Positions 6,562 to 14,976 of a stretch of DNA of 28,963 bases are shown here, one piece after another. The notes under the pieces are model-generated. The model saw only the letters and a program-made list of their open reading frames with translations. It was not told where the DNA came from and ran no database searches. The translations under genes and the position numbers were made by a program. The stretch is from Caryophanales bacterium UBA6879 (GTDB taxonomy: Bacteria > Bacillota_I > Bacilli_A > RFN20 > CAG-288). Position 1 is the first letter of the stretch; each line of letters begins with the position of its first letter. Where the stretch lies: contig DKCH01000042.1 in the NCBI GenBank assembly GCA_002449135.1, positions 1 to 28,963 on the forward strand, read 5' to 3'.

Positions 6562-9489
6562 ATGATTCTTAAAAAGATATTATTACAAAGCGCTTTGTTT
6601 GTTTCTTTATTAGCTGTTAGTAGTTCTACTACATATTTAATATGCTATGCAAATAAAAAAACTGATTCTAATGAAAATTCATCTTCGGTTATAAGAACTG
6701 AATTAACTCCTCAGGAAAAGCTTTTAAATTCTTTAAACAATATTCAAACTTTTGATTTACAAGCTTCAATTGATTTTTCTTATCAAAAAAATAATATTGA
6801 TGGTTATATTAATTTTAATGGCAGTGGTGATTTTTCTGATTTAACAAAAATTAAGCTTCAAGGCGATGTTGATGGAAAGTTTGGTTCTTTCATGTTATCA
6901 ACTTCTCTTGGATTTTATGATCAAAATCTTTATTTTAATTTAAATAATAATTATATGTATTTATCAACTAATAATGTTTTAGACTTTATTAGTACTTTGC
7001 CTTCTATGGGTCTTAATTTGGAATTACCAAGTGAATTAACTAATTTAAATCTTTCTCAATTAGAAGAAGGTTTATTAAATATGACTTATACACAAGAGGC
7101 AGATAAATATTATTTTAACTATAATTTATCAGATATAGTTTCTTTAATTTTTGTTAGTGACAATAATTTTAATTTACAAGGTATAAAAACTAATAAATTT
7201 TTTTATAAAGACTTTGATATTGCTTTAAAAGCTGATTTGAAAATTTCTGATTTAAATAGTTTAAGTTATAAACTTATTAATCCTACTGAATTTTCTGATG
7301 GAAAAACTTATTCTAATTTTTCACCTGCATTTAGTTTAGTAAATGGAATGTATTCTTTGTTTAAGAATAAACAAAATGGTGTAGATATTAAATTGAATCT
7401 TAAAAAGGATAATAGTGATTTTATAAATGCTAATTTAAATCTTAATTATGATTTAGATAAAAATAAGATTTCTTTTGCAGGATTATTAAACGAAAAAGAA
7501 AATGTTCATCATATTCATGCTGTTTTAGAAGATAGTACAATTTATGCTAATTATAATGATGCGTTAAAAGTTTCTATTGAAAATCAAACAATTAATGGCT
7601 TAGTAGATTATTTATTTAGAAAGTTTGATGATAGTAATGTTAAAAATATAATTACAAAAATTAGTGAATTAACTAATAATATTGATGTTGTTAATTTTTT
7701 AAGTAATTTTCCTGATTTAAATAAATTTGTTAAAAGCTTAGAAGTTAAAGATAATACTGTTAAAGTTGTTGTTGATCTTTCTTACTTTGATAGTAGTTTA
7801 TCTAATTTAAGTTTAACATTTTCTTTAGATCATAAGAACTTATTAGGTATTAGTCTTAATGATTTTTCCTATAATGGATATTTATTAGATCTGAATTTAA
7901 ATCCTAAAGAATATCAAGAAGTTATTATTGATAAAAGTAGTTTTGCAAAACTAGAATATCCTTTAATGACTATTCCTGATATTAAGAATTTAATAAATTT
8001 AAGAAAATACCGTTTAATTTTTGATGGAAATGTTACTTCTATTGATAATGAAACTAACCCTATAGATATCAATGGTGATTTACAATTTGATTTAACTGAC
8101 AATGTGGATAATGGTTATGGCTATGGTTCTCTAAGTGTTGTTGATCAAAATAGTTATAGACATAACTTATATATTGATGTAAAAGATAAAAATCAAGTCT
8201 TATTTAAATATAATGAAAAGATGCTTGGTAAATTTAAAAGCCAAACAGTTGTAGATATTTATGATGTAATAACTGATCTTATTAAAAATAAAGATGAGCA
8301 TTTTACTGAAATATTTAAAGATGTTTTATCTGCCTTAGAAGAAAGCAATTTAACTTCGATTATTGAAAATAAAGATTATGGCAAGCTCTTAAGCATGAAT
8401 ATTGTTAAGAATCTTCAAACAAGTCCTGAGCAAATTAGTTTAGATTTGGATGCATCAATTATTGGTTTAAAAGATGTTTTTAGTTTAGTAATAAATACTT
8501 CTTATAATGAGGAAACTAATTCTTCTACTATTGAATCTTTACAAGTTAAAGATATTAATGTTTCTAATAAAACTATTAATTTTGAAGTCTTTTTAAAAGA
8601 TTTTGATTCTAGTTTAGAGAAAAATAGGTTAAATGCTAATGATAAATATTTAGATTTTAGTGATATTAAGTTTTTAATTTTATCTGGTATTAATACTTCT
8701 AATGTTGATGATTGGATTTTTAAAGGAAAAGTTAATCTTAAGTTTTCTCTTTCTATACTTCCTGATTTTGATGTAAATGTTGATATAAGAATAAAAAATA
8801 TTAAAGGTAAAATTAAAGCAAGTTTTGCTATTAATGATATTCCAGTAGTAAGTGGAATTAATCCAAATCCTAAACTATATTATGCTAAAAATAGAAATGT
8901 AGTATTTTATTATTCTGATAATTTAGTCTATGGTCAACGTACAGAGACAGGGAATTCTAATTTTTTAGGTATTGGAACCCAAAATTTTGAAGCAAATTTT
9001 GTTTCTACTTTAGATAATTTCTTTGATAATATTTTAGACTATTTGCTCAAGTTTACTCTTTCTTTAAATGATAGTTTTATTAATATGATTAATAAGTCAA
9101 CCACTAATGGACCTACAAAAGAAAACCCTATTCATTATGAAAATGTCTTAAAAAATTTCAGTTACAATAAGGAAGGTGAAGATTTTAATGGTGCAAAGTA
9201 TCCTTATTATTTAATTGATTTAAATCTTGAGGAGATTACTAAAAATAGTGATCTTAAGACCTTTAATGTAAAAATATATGAAGATAATGAAAAAAATATT
9301 CTCAAAGGTTTAAGTATTTATTTAGGTATTGATGTTGGAATTGAAATTTATTTAAGTGCAAATGTTGAACTTATTGATTTTGGAAAAGTTATTGATTTTT
9401 CTGATTTAGATAATTATGTATCATTACATAAAAATGATAAACAGAATCAAAGTGTAACAGATGTTATTAATAATGCAAGTTATAAATAA
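6562..9489 (+). CDS. Large anchored/secreted beta-rich repeat protein, unknown function
   Basis: Not recognised. The 975 residues start with an export signal or anchor (hydrophobic about 6-28; the C28 there does not sit in a convincing lipobox). The rest is hydrophilic, very rich in Asn, Asp, Ser, Leu and Phe, with long stretches of alternating polar and hydrophobic residues typical of beta sheets. By eye I see about four diverged modules of about 200 residues (about 50-260, 275-460, 485-700, 715-960). Each runs beta strands, a short tyrosine/asparagine-rich strand, a helical DxIxxL-type part, then more strands. The layout recalls LolA/LppX-like lipid-carrier or DUF-type lipoprotein folds, but this is an impression only. 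AAGGAG lies 11-16 nt before the ATG within the upstream gene, indicating coupling. Confidence 0.88.
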   Translation: MILKKILLQSALFVSLLAVSSSTTYLICYANKKTDSNENSSSVIRTELTPQEKLLNSLNNIQTFDLQASIDFSYQKNNIDGYINFNGSGDFSDLTKIKLQGDVDGKFGSFMLSTSLGFYDQNLYFNLNNNYMYLSTNNVLDFISTLPSMGLNLELPSELTNLNLSQLEEGLLNMTYTQEADKYYFNYNLSDIVSLIFVSDNNFNLQGIKTNKFFYKDFDIALKADLKISDLNSLSYKLINPTEFSDGKTYSNFSPAFSLVNGMYSLFKNKQNGVDIKLNLKKDNSDFINANLNLNYDLDKNKISFAGLLNEKENVHHIHAVLEDSTIYANYNDALKVSIENQTINGLVDYLFRKFDDSNVKNIITKISELTNNIDVVNFLSNFPDLNKFVKSLEVKDNTVKVVVDLSYFDSSLSNLSLTFSLDHKNLLGISLNDFSYNGYLLDLNLNPKEYQEVIIDKSSFAKLEYPLMTIPDIKNLINLRKYRLIFDGNVTSIDNETNPIDINGDLQFDLTDNVDNGYGYGSLSVVDQNSYRHNLYIDVKDKNQVLFKYNEKMLGKFKSQTVVDIYDVITDLIKNKDEHFTEIFKDVLSALEESNLTSIIENKDYGKLLSMNIVKNLQTSPEQISLDLDASIIGLKDVFSLVINTSYNEETNSSTIESLQVKDINVSNKTINFEVFLKDFDSSLEKNRLNANDKYLDFSDIKFLILSGINTSNVDDWIFKGKVNLKFSLSILPDFDVNVDIRIKNIKGKIKASFAINDIPVVSGINPNPKLYYAKNRNVVFYYSDNLVYGQRTETGNSNFLGIGTQNFEANFVSTLDNFFDNILDYLLKFTLSLNDSFINMINKSTTNGPTKENPIHYENVLKNFSYNKEGEDFNGAKYPYYLIDLNLEEITKNSDLKTFNVKIYEDNEKNILKGLSIYLGIDVGIEIYLSANVELIDFGKVIDFSDLDNYVSLHKNDKQNQSVTDVINNASYK

Positions 9490-9608
9490 AATTCATTTAT
9501 AAATAAAAATTTTGATTGACTAATTTAACTTTTTATATACTTTTATAATTATTAAACTTTTTTCTAGTTTTTTTTATAAAAAGACATTAGAATAAGTATG
9601 TAAAAATT

Positions 9609-10577
9609 ATGATTAGAGTTTATAAAGAAACAGGGGATAAATTAAGTTGTGAACCTCTAAAAAAAATTGATGAAGACACTAACATTGAAGAAAGAACATG
9701 GATTGATATTTCTAATCCAAGTCAATCAATGTTAGAAATTCTTGCAAATAAAACTGGTATTCCTCTTCATTTTTTACTTTCATCTTTAGATGAAGAAGAA
9801 ACTGCTCGTATTGATAACGAGGATGATTCTATTTTAATTGTTTTGGATGTTCCTTGTATTGATACTGCTGAAAAGGATCTTTATACTACTAAGCCTTTAA
9901 TTATTGCTTATAATGAATTATATTATGTTACAATTTCAAAATATAATAAGACATTAGTTAATGGTGTCTTAAAAAAGGTTAAGGCTATTGAACCACAAAA
10001 GCATGTAAGATTAACTTTGAATTTAATTTATCAACTTTCTAAAGAATTTATTTCATATTTAACTAAAATTGATGATCATACTAAAGACATTGAAGCACGA
10101 CTTCATTCTACTATGAAAAATAAAGAGCTTTTTGAATTAATGGATCTTAATAAAACCTTAGTTTATTTTGCTACTGCTTTAAATGCTAATAAGGCTGTTT
10201 TATCTAAATTATTAAAATCAAGTGTTTATAAGAAATTTGAAGCTGATTTTGATTTGATGGAAGATACAGAAGTTGAACTTGATCAGGCTATTGAAATGTG
10301 TTCTATTTATCGTTCAATTTTGGCTGGTATGATGGATGCTTTCGGTTCTATTATTTCCAACAATTTAAATATTGTAATGAAAACCTTGACTATTATTACT
10401 ATTGTTATTTCTATCCCTACTTTGATTGCTTCTTTTTATGGAATGAATTTTTCTAATATTCCTTTAGCAAATAATCAATATGGGTTTTACATTATTTCAG
10501 CTATTGCTTTTGTAATTGCAATTATTGGAGCAGTAATTTTATATTTTATTACTAAAAATAATCGTAATCGCCATTAA
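9609..10577 (+). CDS. corA: CorA-family divalent-cation transporter
   Basis: A 322-residue protein with a large cytoplasmic N-terminal domain, a long helical stalk (about 130-250) and two C-terminal membrane helices (about 257-277 and 290-313). The selectivity signature YGMNF is present, with G278-M279-N280 at the end of the first helix, as in pentameric CorA Mg2+ channels; Co2+ or Ni2+ may also be carried. A short basic tail (KNNRNRH) follows the second helix. Length is normal. No Shine-Dalgarno precedes the ATG; an ATG at 9598 is followed at once by TAA, so 9609 is the start. A TAGAAT at 9588-9593 could be a -10 box giving a leader of about 9 nt. The gene appears monocistronic, followed by a weak terminator-like hairpin. 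Confidence 0.92.
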   Translation: MIRVYKETGDKLSCEPLKKIDEDTNIEERTWIDISNPSQSMLEILANKTGIPLHFLLSSLDEEETARIDNEDDSILIVLDVPCIDTAEKDLYTTKPLIIAYNELYYVTISKYNKTLVNGVLKKVKAIEPQKHVRLTLNLIYQLSKEFISYLTKIDDHTKDIEARLHSTMKNKELFELMDLNKTLVYFATALNANKAVLSKLLKSSVYKKFEADFDLMEDTEVELDQAIEMCSIYRSILAGMMDAFGSIISNNLNIVMKTLTIITIVISIPTLIASFYGMNFSNIPLANNQYGFYIISAIAFVIAIIGAVILYFITKNNRNRH

Positions 10578-10636
10578 AGAAAATTGCTTTTGAAATTACC
10601 ATTTTATCTAATAAAAAGTTATATTTCTTGTTATTT

Positions 10637-10664
10637 AAAGAGCTAGCTTTTAGCTTTATTTTTT
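10637..10664 (+). terminator. Weak terminator after corA
   Basis: AGCTA (10641-10645) pairs with TAGCT (10651-10655) around a 5-nt loop, with one or two further pairs outside, followed by TTATTTTTTAT. The stem is short, but its place about 60 nt after the corA stop and its T-rich tail fit a terminator. Confidence 0.45.
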
Positions 10665-10742
10665 ATATTAAGTGTTTAATATATTTATTTTTACTTTAAA
10701 ATGATTGTAAATAGCTAAATTTATATTGAATTTTTTTGAAAA

Positions 10743-10780
10743 AAGGTCTATATTTATATAGCGCCTTAACCGTAGACCTT
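10743..10780. other. Inverted repeat upstream of the rpmF promoter
   Basis: AAGGTCTA (10743-10750) and TAGACCTT (10773-10780) are perfect inverted copies with a 22-nt spacer that itself contains a small AT palindrome. It ends 8 nt before the rpmF -35 box and has no clean T run, so it could be an operator, a weak terminator, or a structured RNA end. The rest of the 10578-10848 gap shows nothing beyond the corA hairpin and the rpmF promoter. Confidence 0.4.
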
Positions 10781-10788
10781 AGTTTTGT

Positions 10789-10817
10789 TTGACAACAATA
10801 AGGTTAATTTATATAAT
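10789..10817 (+). promoter_or_regulatory. Consensus sigma-A promoter of rpmF
   Basis: TTGACA (10789-10794), a 17-nt spacer and TATAAT (10812-10817) match the housekeeping consensus at all twelve positions. The start site would be near 10824, giving a leader of about 25 nt that contains the Shine-Dalgarno AAGGAGTG before the rpmF ATG. Confidence 0.88.
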
Positions 10818-10848
10818 TGTTAAGCGAATGTAAAGGAGTGATATTAAT

Positions 10849-11037
10849 ATGGCAGTACCACCGAGAAGAACATCAAAAACTCGTAAAGCGTTAAGAAGAA
10901 CACATTTCAAATTATCCAATCCTGGATTAACTGAATGCCCTAACTGCGGCGCGACTATTAAGCCTCATACTGTTTGCAAAAAATGCGGCTATTATGATGG
11001 CAAAAAAGTCTTAGATGTCAAATCTAAAGCTGAATAA
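10849..11037 (+). CDS. rpmF: 50S ribosomal protein L32, zinc-ribbon form
   Basis: A 62-residue basic protein opening [19 protein letters not shown], the classic L32 start. It carries a four-cysteine zinc ribbon: C30-x2-C33 (CPNC) and C43-x2-C46 (CKKC), followed by GYYDGKKV. L32 is part of the large ribosomal subunit. This is the zinc-binding (C+) type; some Firmicutes also carry a zinc-free copy used under zinc limitation, which is not seen here. It has a consensus promoter and a strong intrinsic terminator, so it is a single-gene, highly transcribed unit. The usual yceD partner upstream of rpmF in many bacteria is absent here. Confidence 0.98.
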   Translation: MAVPPRRTSKTRKALRRTHFKLSNPGLTECPNCGATIKPHTVCKKCGYYDGKKVLDVKSKAE

Positions 11038-11052
11038 GTTTAAAAAAGTTTT

Positions 11053-11090
11053 ACCTATAAGAAAATTTATAATCTTATAGGTTTTTTATT
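11053..11090 (+). terminator. Intrinsic terminator of rpmF
   Basis: A perfect 10-bp stem, ACCTATAAGA (11053-11062) with TCTTATAGGT (11073-11082), a 10-nt loop and a following T run (11083-11087). It starts 15 nt after the rpmF stop. Confidence 0.88.
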
Positions 11091-11124
11091 GCAAGAATTT
11101 TTTATATAATAAAGGTGTTATTTT

Positions 11125-12222
11125 ATGGAAAATACAACAATTAAAGATGAAGCTATTGATCCTTTACAAACTATTAATGAAGGGGAAGCTATTACCCATC
11201 CAATTCACAAAACAAAACTAACTAAAACAGAAATATTTAAAAGAAGAATAAATGATTTTTTGTTAGATCATAAGTTTGTTAGAGAAACTGGTTCAGCAAT
11301 ATATATTGCTATTATTTTATTTATTTCAGCTTTTACCTTGGCTTATGGCTATCGTGCTTTTACTGCTCCTACTACTTATGATCCTACTACAGGTACTTCT
11401 ATTGAACGTGCTCCAGCTTTGATTAATGGTGGTGCTAGCGGTATTTCTCAGGTTATTTTAAGATTTATTCAAATTTGTGGTTACACTGGTTCTGAGTCAA
11501 CTGCCCTTTCTATTCTTTATTTTTTAATTAATGTACCTTTATTTTTTGTCGCTTTTAAATTTGTTGGTAAAAAGTTTGCTATTTTAACTGGACTGAATGT
11601 TGGTTTAACTTCTTTTCTTATTAACTATATGCCACAAGAATGGACTGAAATATTTACTATTTATGATGATTATACTGCTCGTGCCTTATTTTCAGGAATT
11701 TTAACAGGTATTTCATCAGGAGTTGCTTTTTATGCTGGTACTTCTGGCGGCGGAGTTGATATTATTACTTACGCTATTGCGGAAAAGAAATCAACTAATG
11801 TTGGTAAGTATTCTACTATTGCTAATGGTATGATTGTTATTACTTACACTTTTGTAAATGCTATTAGAATTCATTCTTTAAATGAATGTACAATGACTTT
11901 ATATTCTTTAATTTATTTTGTTACTTCTTCTAAAGTAATTGATTTGATTAATATTAAAAACAAAAAAGTTGAACTACAAATTAATACTGAATTAAATGAC
12001 TTAGCTGAAATGCTTATGCGTTCATTCCCACATGGTTGTACTATTGTTGATTCGATAGGTGGTTATACTCATAAGAAAAGGAAAATTATTTATATGATTG
12101 TTTCTTCTAGTGAGGTTAAACAGGTTGTTTCTTTTGTAAAGAATTTGGATCCTAATAGTTTTGTTAATGTTAATTCTTCTAATCAAGTTTATGGTAAATT
12201 CTTTATTAAACCGATTAAGTAG
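11125..12222 (+). CDS. YitT family membrane protein
   Basis: A 365-residue protein with a cytoplasmic N-terminal part (about 1-50), about five or six membrane helices (about 53-250) and a C-terminal soluble domain (about 265-360) of the DUF2179 type. Family marks are visible: APALINGGASGISQVIL after the first helix and GILTGISSGVAFYAGTSGGGVDIITYAI in the middle. YitT proteins are widespread in Firmicutes; no transport substrate is firmly known. A Shine-Dalgarno-like AAAGGTG lies 7 nt before the ATG. A TATAAT at 11105-11110 has no partner at -35. gltX follows after 15 nt with its own ribosome-binding site, so the two are probably cotranscribed, without an evident functional link. Confidence 0.9.
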   Translation: MENTTIKDEAIDPLQTINEGEAITHPIHKTKLTKTEIFKRRINDFLLDHKFVRETGSAIYIAIILFISAFTLAYGYRAFTAPTTYDPTTGTSIERAPALINGGASGISQVILRFIQICGYTGSESTALSILYFLINVPLFFVAFKFVGKKFAILTGLNVGLTSFLINYMPQEWTEIFTIYDDYTARALFSGILTGISSGVAFYAGTSGGGVDIITYAIAEKKSTNVGKYSTIANGMIVITYTFVNAIRIHSLNECTMTLYSLIYFVTSSKVIDLINIKNKKVELQINTELNDLAEMLMRSFPHGCTIVDSIGGYTHKKRKIIYMIVSSSEVKQVVSFVKNLDPNSFVNVNSSNQVYGKFFIKPIK

Positions 12223-12237
12223 AAAGGAAAATTTATT

Positions 12238-13908
12238 ATGCATACTTTAAATGATTTAGCTGAGTTAATCTTCCCTGATGTTAAATTGACAGTTGAAGAT
12301 TTAGAAAAAAGATATCCTGAAAGAAAATTAGCTGAAGGTGCTGAAGTTACTCGTTTTGCTCCTTCTCCTACTGGTTTTTTACATACTGGTTCTTTGTTTA
12401 CTGCATTAGTTGCTTATAAGGTTGCTAAGCAATCTCATGGTGTTTATTATTTCCGTTTGGAAGATACTGATCAAAAAAGAGAAGTTGAAGGATCTGGATT
12501 AGACCTTATTAATCAATTAAAAGAATTTGGTGTTGTTCAAGACGAAGGATATTTTGGTGATCATGAGGAAGGTAATTATGGACCTTATGTTCAATCTAAA
12601 AGAGGGGATATCTATAAGATTTGTATTAAACATTTATTACAAATTGGTCGTGCTTATCCTTGTTTTTGCACTTCTGAGGAATTGAATTTATTAAGATTAA
12701 CTCAAGAAGCTAATAGAGTTATTCCAGGTTATTATGGTGAATACGCTAAATGCCGTTATTTATCTGTTGATGAGGCCTATGAAAAAATTAAAAATGGTGA
12801 AAGATACGTTATTCGTTTTAAGTCTATGGGCAATCATAATAATTACATTAGAGTTCATGATGAAGTAAGAGGGGATTTGGACCTTTCTGAAAATGATCAA
12901 GACATTGTTATTATGAAATCTGATGGTTTACCTACTTACCATTTTGCTCATTGTGTAGATGATCACTTTATGCGTACTACTTTAGTTTCTCGTGGTGAAG
13001 AGTGGATATCTTCATTACCTATTCATTTAGAATTGTTTAAAACTATGGGTTTTAAAGCTCCTAAATATGCTCATTTACCTGTTATTATGAAATTAGATAA
13101 TGGGAATAAGCGTAAACTCTCTAAAAGAAAAGATCCTGAAGCAGCTGTTAGCTACTTTTTGAAACAAGGTTATCCTGTGGATGGTATTATTAAATATTTA
13201 ATGACTATTGCTAATTCTAATTTTGAAGAATGGTATTTAGCTAATCCTCAAGCAAAATTAGATGATTTTACTTTTTCTTTTAAGAAAATGTCTTTAGATG
13301 GTGCATTGTTTGATTTACCAAAGTTAGAAAATATTTGTAAAGAAACTTTAGCTTATTATACTAAAGAAGAAATTGCTTCTAAGGCAAAAGATTGGGCTAA
13401 AATTTATTCTCCTGAATTACTTGATTTAATCAATAGAGATTATTCATTATTTGAAAATATTTTAAATATTGAAAGGGGTGGACTTAAGCCAAGAAAAGAT
13501 TACACCAAGTATTCTGATATTTATTCAAAAATTGAATTTTTCTATCCTGATAAATATGATGAATTATTAAAGAAAAATTCTTTTAACTTTAATAATTTAA
13601 TTTCTAAAGAGGATACAATTAGTATCATTAAGGATTTTATGGAAAATAATGATTATTCTTTAGATCAAACTAATTGGTTTAATTCATTAAAAGAATTAGG
13701 TGTTAGACATAATTTTGCTGCTAACTTTAAGGAATATAAAAAGAATAAAGATGCTTTTAAAGGACATGTTGGTGATGTAGCAAATATTATTAGAGTTTGT
13801 TTAACTACTTCTAGTATGTCACCTAATTTATATGATGTTTTACATCTTATTTCTAAAGAAGAAATTAATAGACGTTTTAATTTGGCTTTGAATTTTTTAG
13901 AAAAGTAA
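12238..13908 (+). CDS. gltX: Glutamyl-tRNA synthetase with N-terminal extension
   Basis: Class I aminoacyl-tRNA synthetase that charges tRNA(Glu), possibly also tRNA(Gln) if the genome relies on the GatCAB route. The HIGH-type motif is HTGS within FAPSPTGFLHTGSLFTAL (40-57) and the KMSKS-type motif is KLSKR (293-297). The 556 residues exceed the usual 470-490, because about 38 residues (starting MHTLNDLAELIFPDV) precede the Rossmann core and the C-terminal anticodon-binding part is long. I recall a group of Firmicutes GluRS proteins with the same kind of N-terminal extension, so it is probably native. A good Shine-Dalgarno (AAAGGA) precedes the ATG, which supports the extended start. Likely cotranscribed with the yitT gene. 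Confidence 0.96.
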   Translation: MHTLNDLAELIFPDVKLTVEDLEKRYPERKLAEGAEVTRFAPSPTGFLHTGSLFTALVAYKVAKQSHGVYYFRLEDTDQKREVEGSGLDLINQLKEFGVVQDEGYFGDHEEGNYGPYVQSKRGDIYKICIKHLLQIGRAYPCFCTSEELNLLRLTQEANRVIPGYYGEYAKCRYLSVDEAYEKIKNGERYVIRFKSMGNHNNYIRVHDEVRGDLDLSENDQDIVIMKSDGLPTYHFAHCVDDHFMRTTLVSRGEEWISSLPIHLELFKTMGFKAPKYAHLPVIMKLDNGNKRKLSKRKDPEAAVSYFLKQGYPVDGIIKYLMTIANSNFEEWYLANPQAKLDDFTFSFKKMSLDGALFDLPKLENICKETLAYYTKEEIASKAKDWAKIYSPELLDLINRDYSLFENILNIERGGLKPRKDYTKYSDIYSKIEFFYPDKYDELLKKNSFNFNNLISKEDTISIIKDFMENNDYSLDQTNWFNSLKELGVRHNFAANFKEYKKNKDAFKGHVGDVANIIRVCLTTSSMSPNLYDVLHLISKEEINRRFNLALNFLEK

Positions 13909-13920
13909 AAAGATTGTAAA

Positions 13921-13940
13921 TTATTTATTTAAATAAATAA
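13921..13940. repeat. 20-bp perfect AT-only palindrome
   Basis: TTATTTATTT is followed directly by its reverse complement AAATAAATAA, making a perfect palindrome of A and T only between gltX and trpS. It may act as a weak gltX terminator or be chance in AT-rich DNA. A TATAAT at 13959-13964 lies downstream without a clear -35 box. Confidence 0.45.
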
Positions 13941-13980
13941 AATAAAGTTTAATTATTTTATAATTAAAAAGGAGGAAATT

Positions 13981-14976
13981 ATGAAGAGAATATTATCTGG
14001 TGTAAAACCAACTGGTAAAATGACTTTAGGTAATTATCTCGGTTCTTTTAGAAACTTTTCTTCTTTTCAAGATGAAAATGAGGTATTTATATTTGTTGCG
14101 GATTTACACGCTTTAACTTTACCTATTGATCCTAAATTTTTAAATGATAATATTTATGATATTATTGCTTATTATTTAGCAAGTGGACTTGATCCAGAAA
14201 AGACTACTTTGTTTAAACAATCTGATGTATATGAAGTTTCAGTTTTAGATACTATTTTAATAAATTATATTTATATGGGTGAGCTTTCTAGAATGATTCA
14301 ATTTAAGCAAAAGGCTGCAGAGTTGAATCAAAAAGAAATAGGTGTTGGTATTTTTACTTATCCTGTTTTAATGGCTTCTGATATATTTTTATATGATACT
14401 GATTTGGTTCCAGTTGGTGAAGATCAAAGGCAACATGTTGAACTTGCTCATGATATAGCTAGACGTTTTAATGCTAGATATAAAGAAGAATTAATTAAGT
14501 TACCTAAAGCTGTAACTCCTAAAGTCGGTAAAAGAATTATGTCTTTAACTGATCCTTTACATAAGATGTCAAAATCAGATAATCCTGGTGCAAATAAAGG
14601 TGTTATTTATTTACAAGATGATGAAAAAACTATTAGAAAAAAGATCATGTCTGCTGTTACTGATTCTGATAGTTTAGTAAAATATGATCCAATTAATAAA
14701 CCTGGTGTTTCTAATTTACTTACTATTTATTCTGCTTTTAAAAATATTGAAGTTGAACAGGCAGAAAAGGAATTTGCTAATGCCAATTATGGAACTTTTA
14801 AAAAGGCTGTAGCAGATGCTGTTTTAGCTGAGCTTCTTCCTTTCCAAGAAAAGTTTAAAAAATATCGTGGAAATAAAGATTATTTAAATGAGATTTTTAA
14901 ACAAGGTGCTATTAAAGCTAAAAAAGTTGCCGATCCAATTTTAGATAAAATAATGAAAGCTGTAGGGTTAAGATAA
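13981..14976 (+). CDS. trpS: Tryptophanyl-tRNA synthetase
   Basis: Class Ic synthetase that charges tRNA(Trp). The 331 residues have the normal length and motifs: SGVKPTGKMTLGNYLGS at the N-terminus, with TLGN (15-18) as the HIGH-type motif, the GEDQRQHVEL ATP/Trp-site region, and KMSKS at 195-199 followed by DNPG. A strong Shine-Dalgarno (AAGGAGG) precedes the ATG. The leader is too short (72 nt after gltX) to hold a T-box riboswitch, so tryptophan-tRNA control of this kind is absent. The stop overlaps the next start by one base (TAATG). Confidence 0.97.
   Translation: MKRILSGVKPTGKMTLGNYLGSFRNFSSFQDENEVFIFVADLHALTLPIDPKFLNDNIYDIIAYYLASGLDPEKTTLFKQSDVYEVSVLDTILINYIYMGELSRMIQFKQKAAELNQKEIGVGIFTYPVLMASDIFLYDTDLVPVGEDQRQHVELAHDIARRFNARYKEELIKLPKAVTPKVGKRIMSLTDPLHKMSKSDNPGANKGVIYLQDDEKTIRKKIMSAVTDSDSLVKYDPINKPGVSNLLTIYSAFKNIEVEQAEKEFANANYGTFKKAVADAVLAELLPFQEKFKKYRGNKDYLNEIFKQGAIKAKKVADPILDKIMKAVGLR

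Noticed and set aside
10578..10742. A small protein or RNA gene between corA and rpmF
   Set aside because: No open frame with a ribosome-binding site and no promoter of its own; only a weak hairpin is visible.
12022..12243. Minus-strand 73-aa open frame
   Set aside because: Wholly antisense to the YitT-family gene and gltX start, with no supporting signal.
13909..13980. T-box riboswitch before trpS
   Set aside because: The gap is 72 nt, far too short, and has no T-box sequence or terminator.
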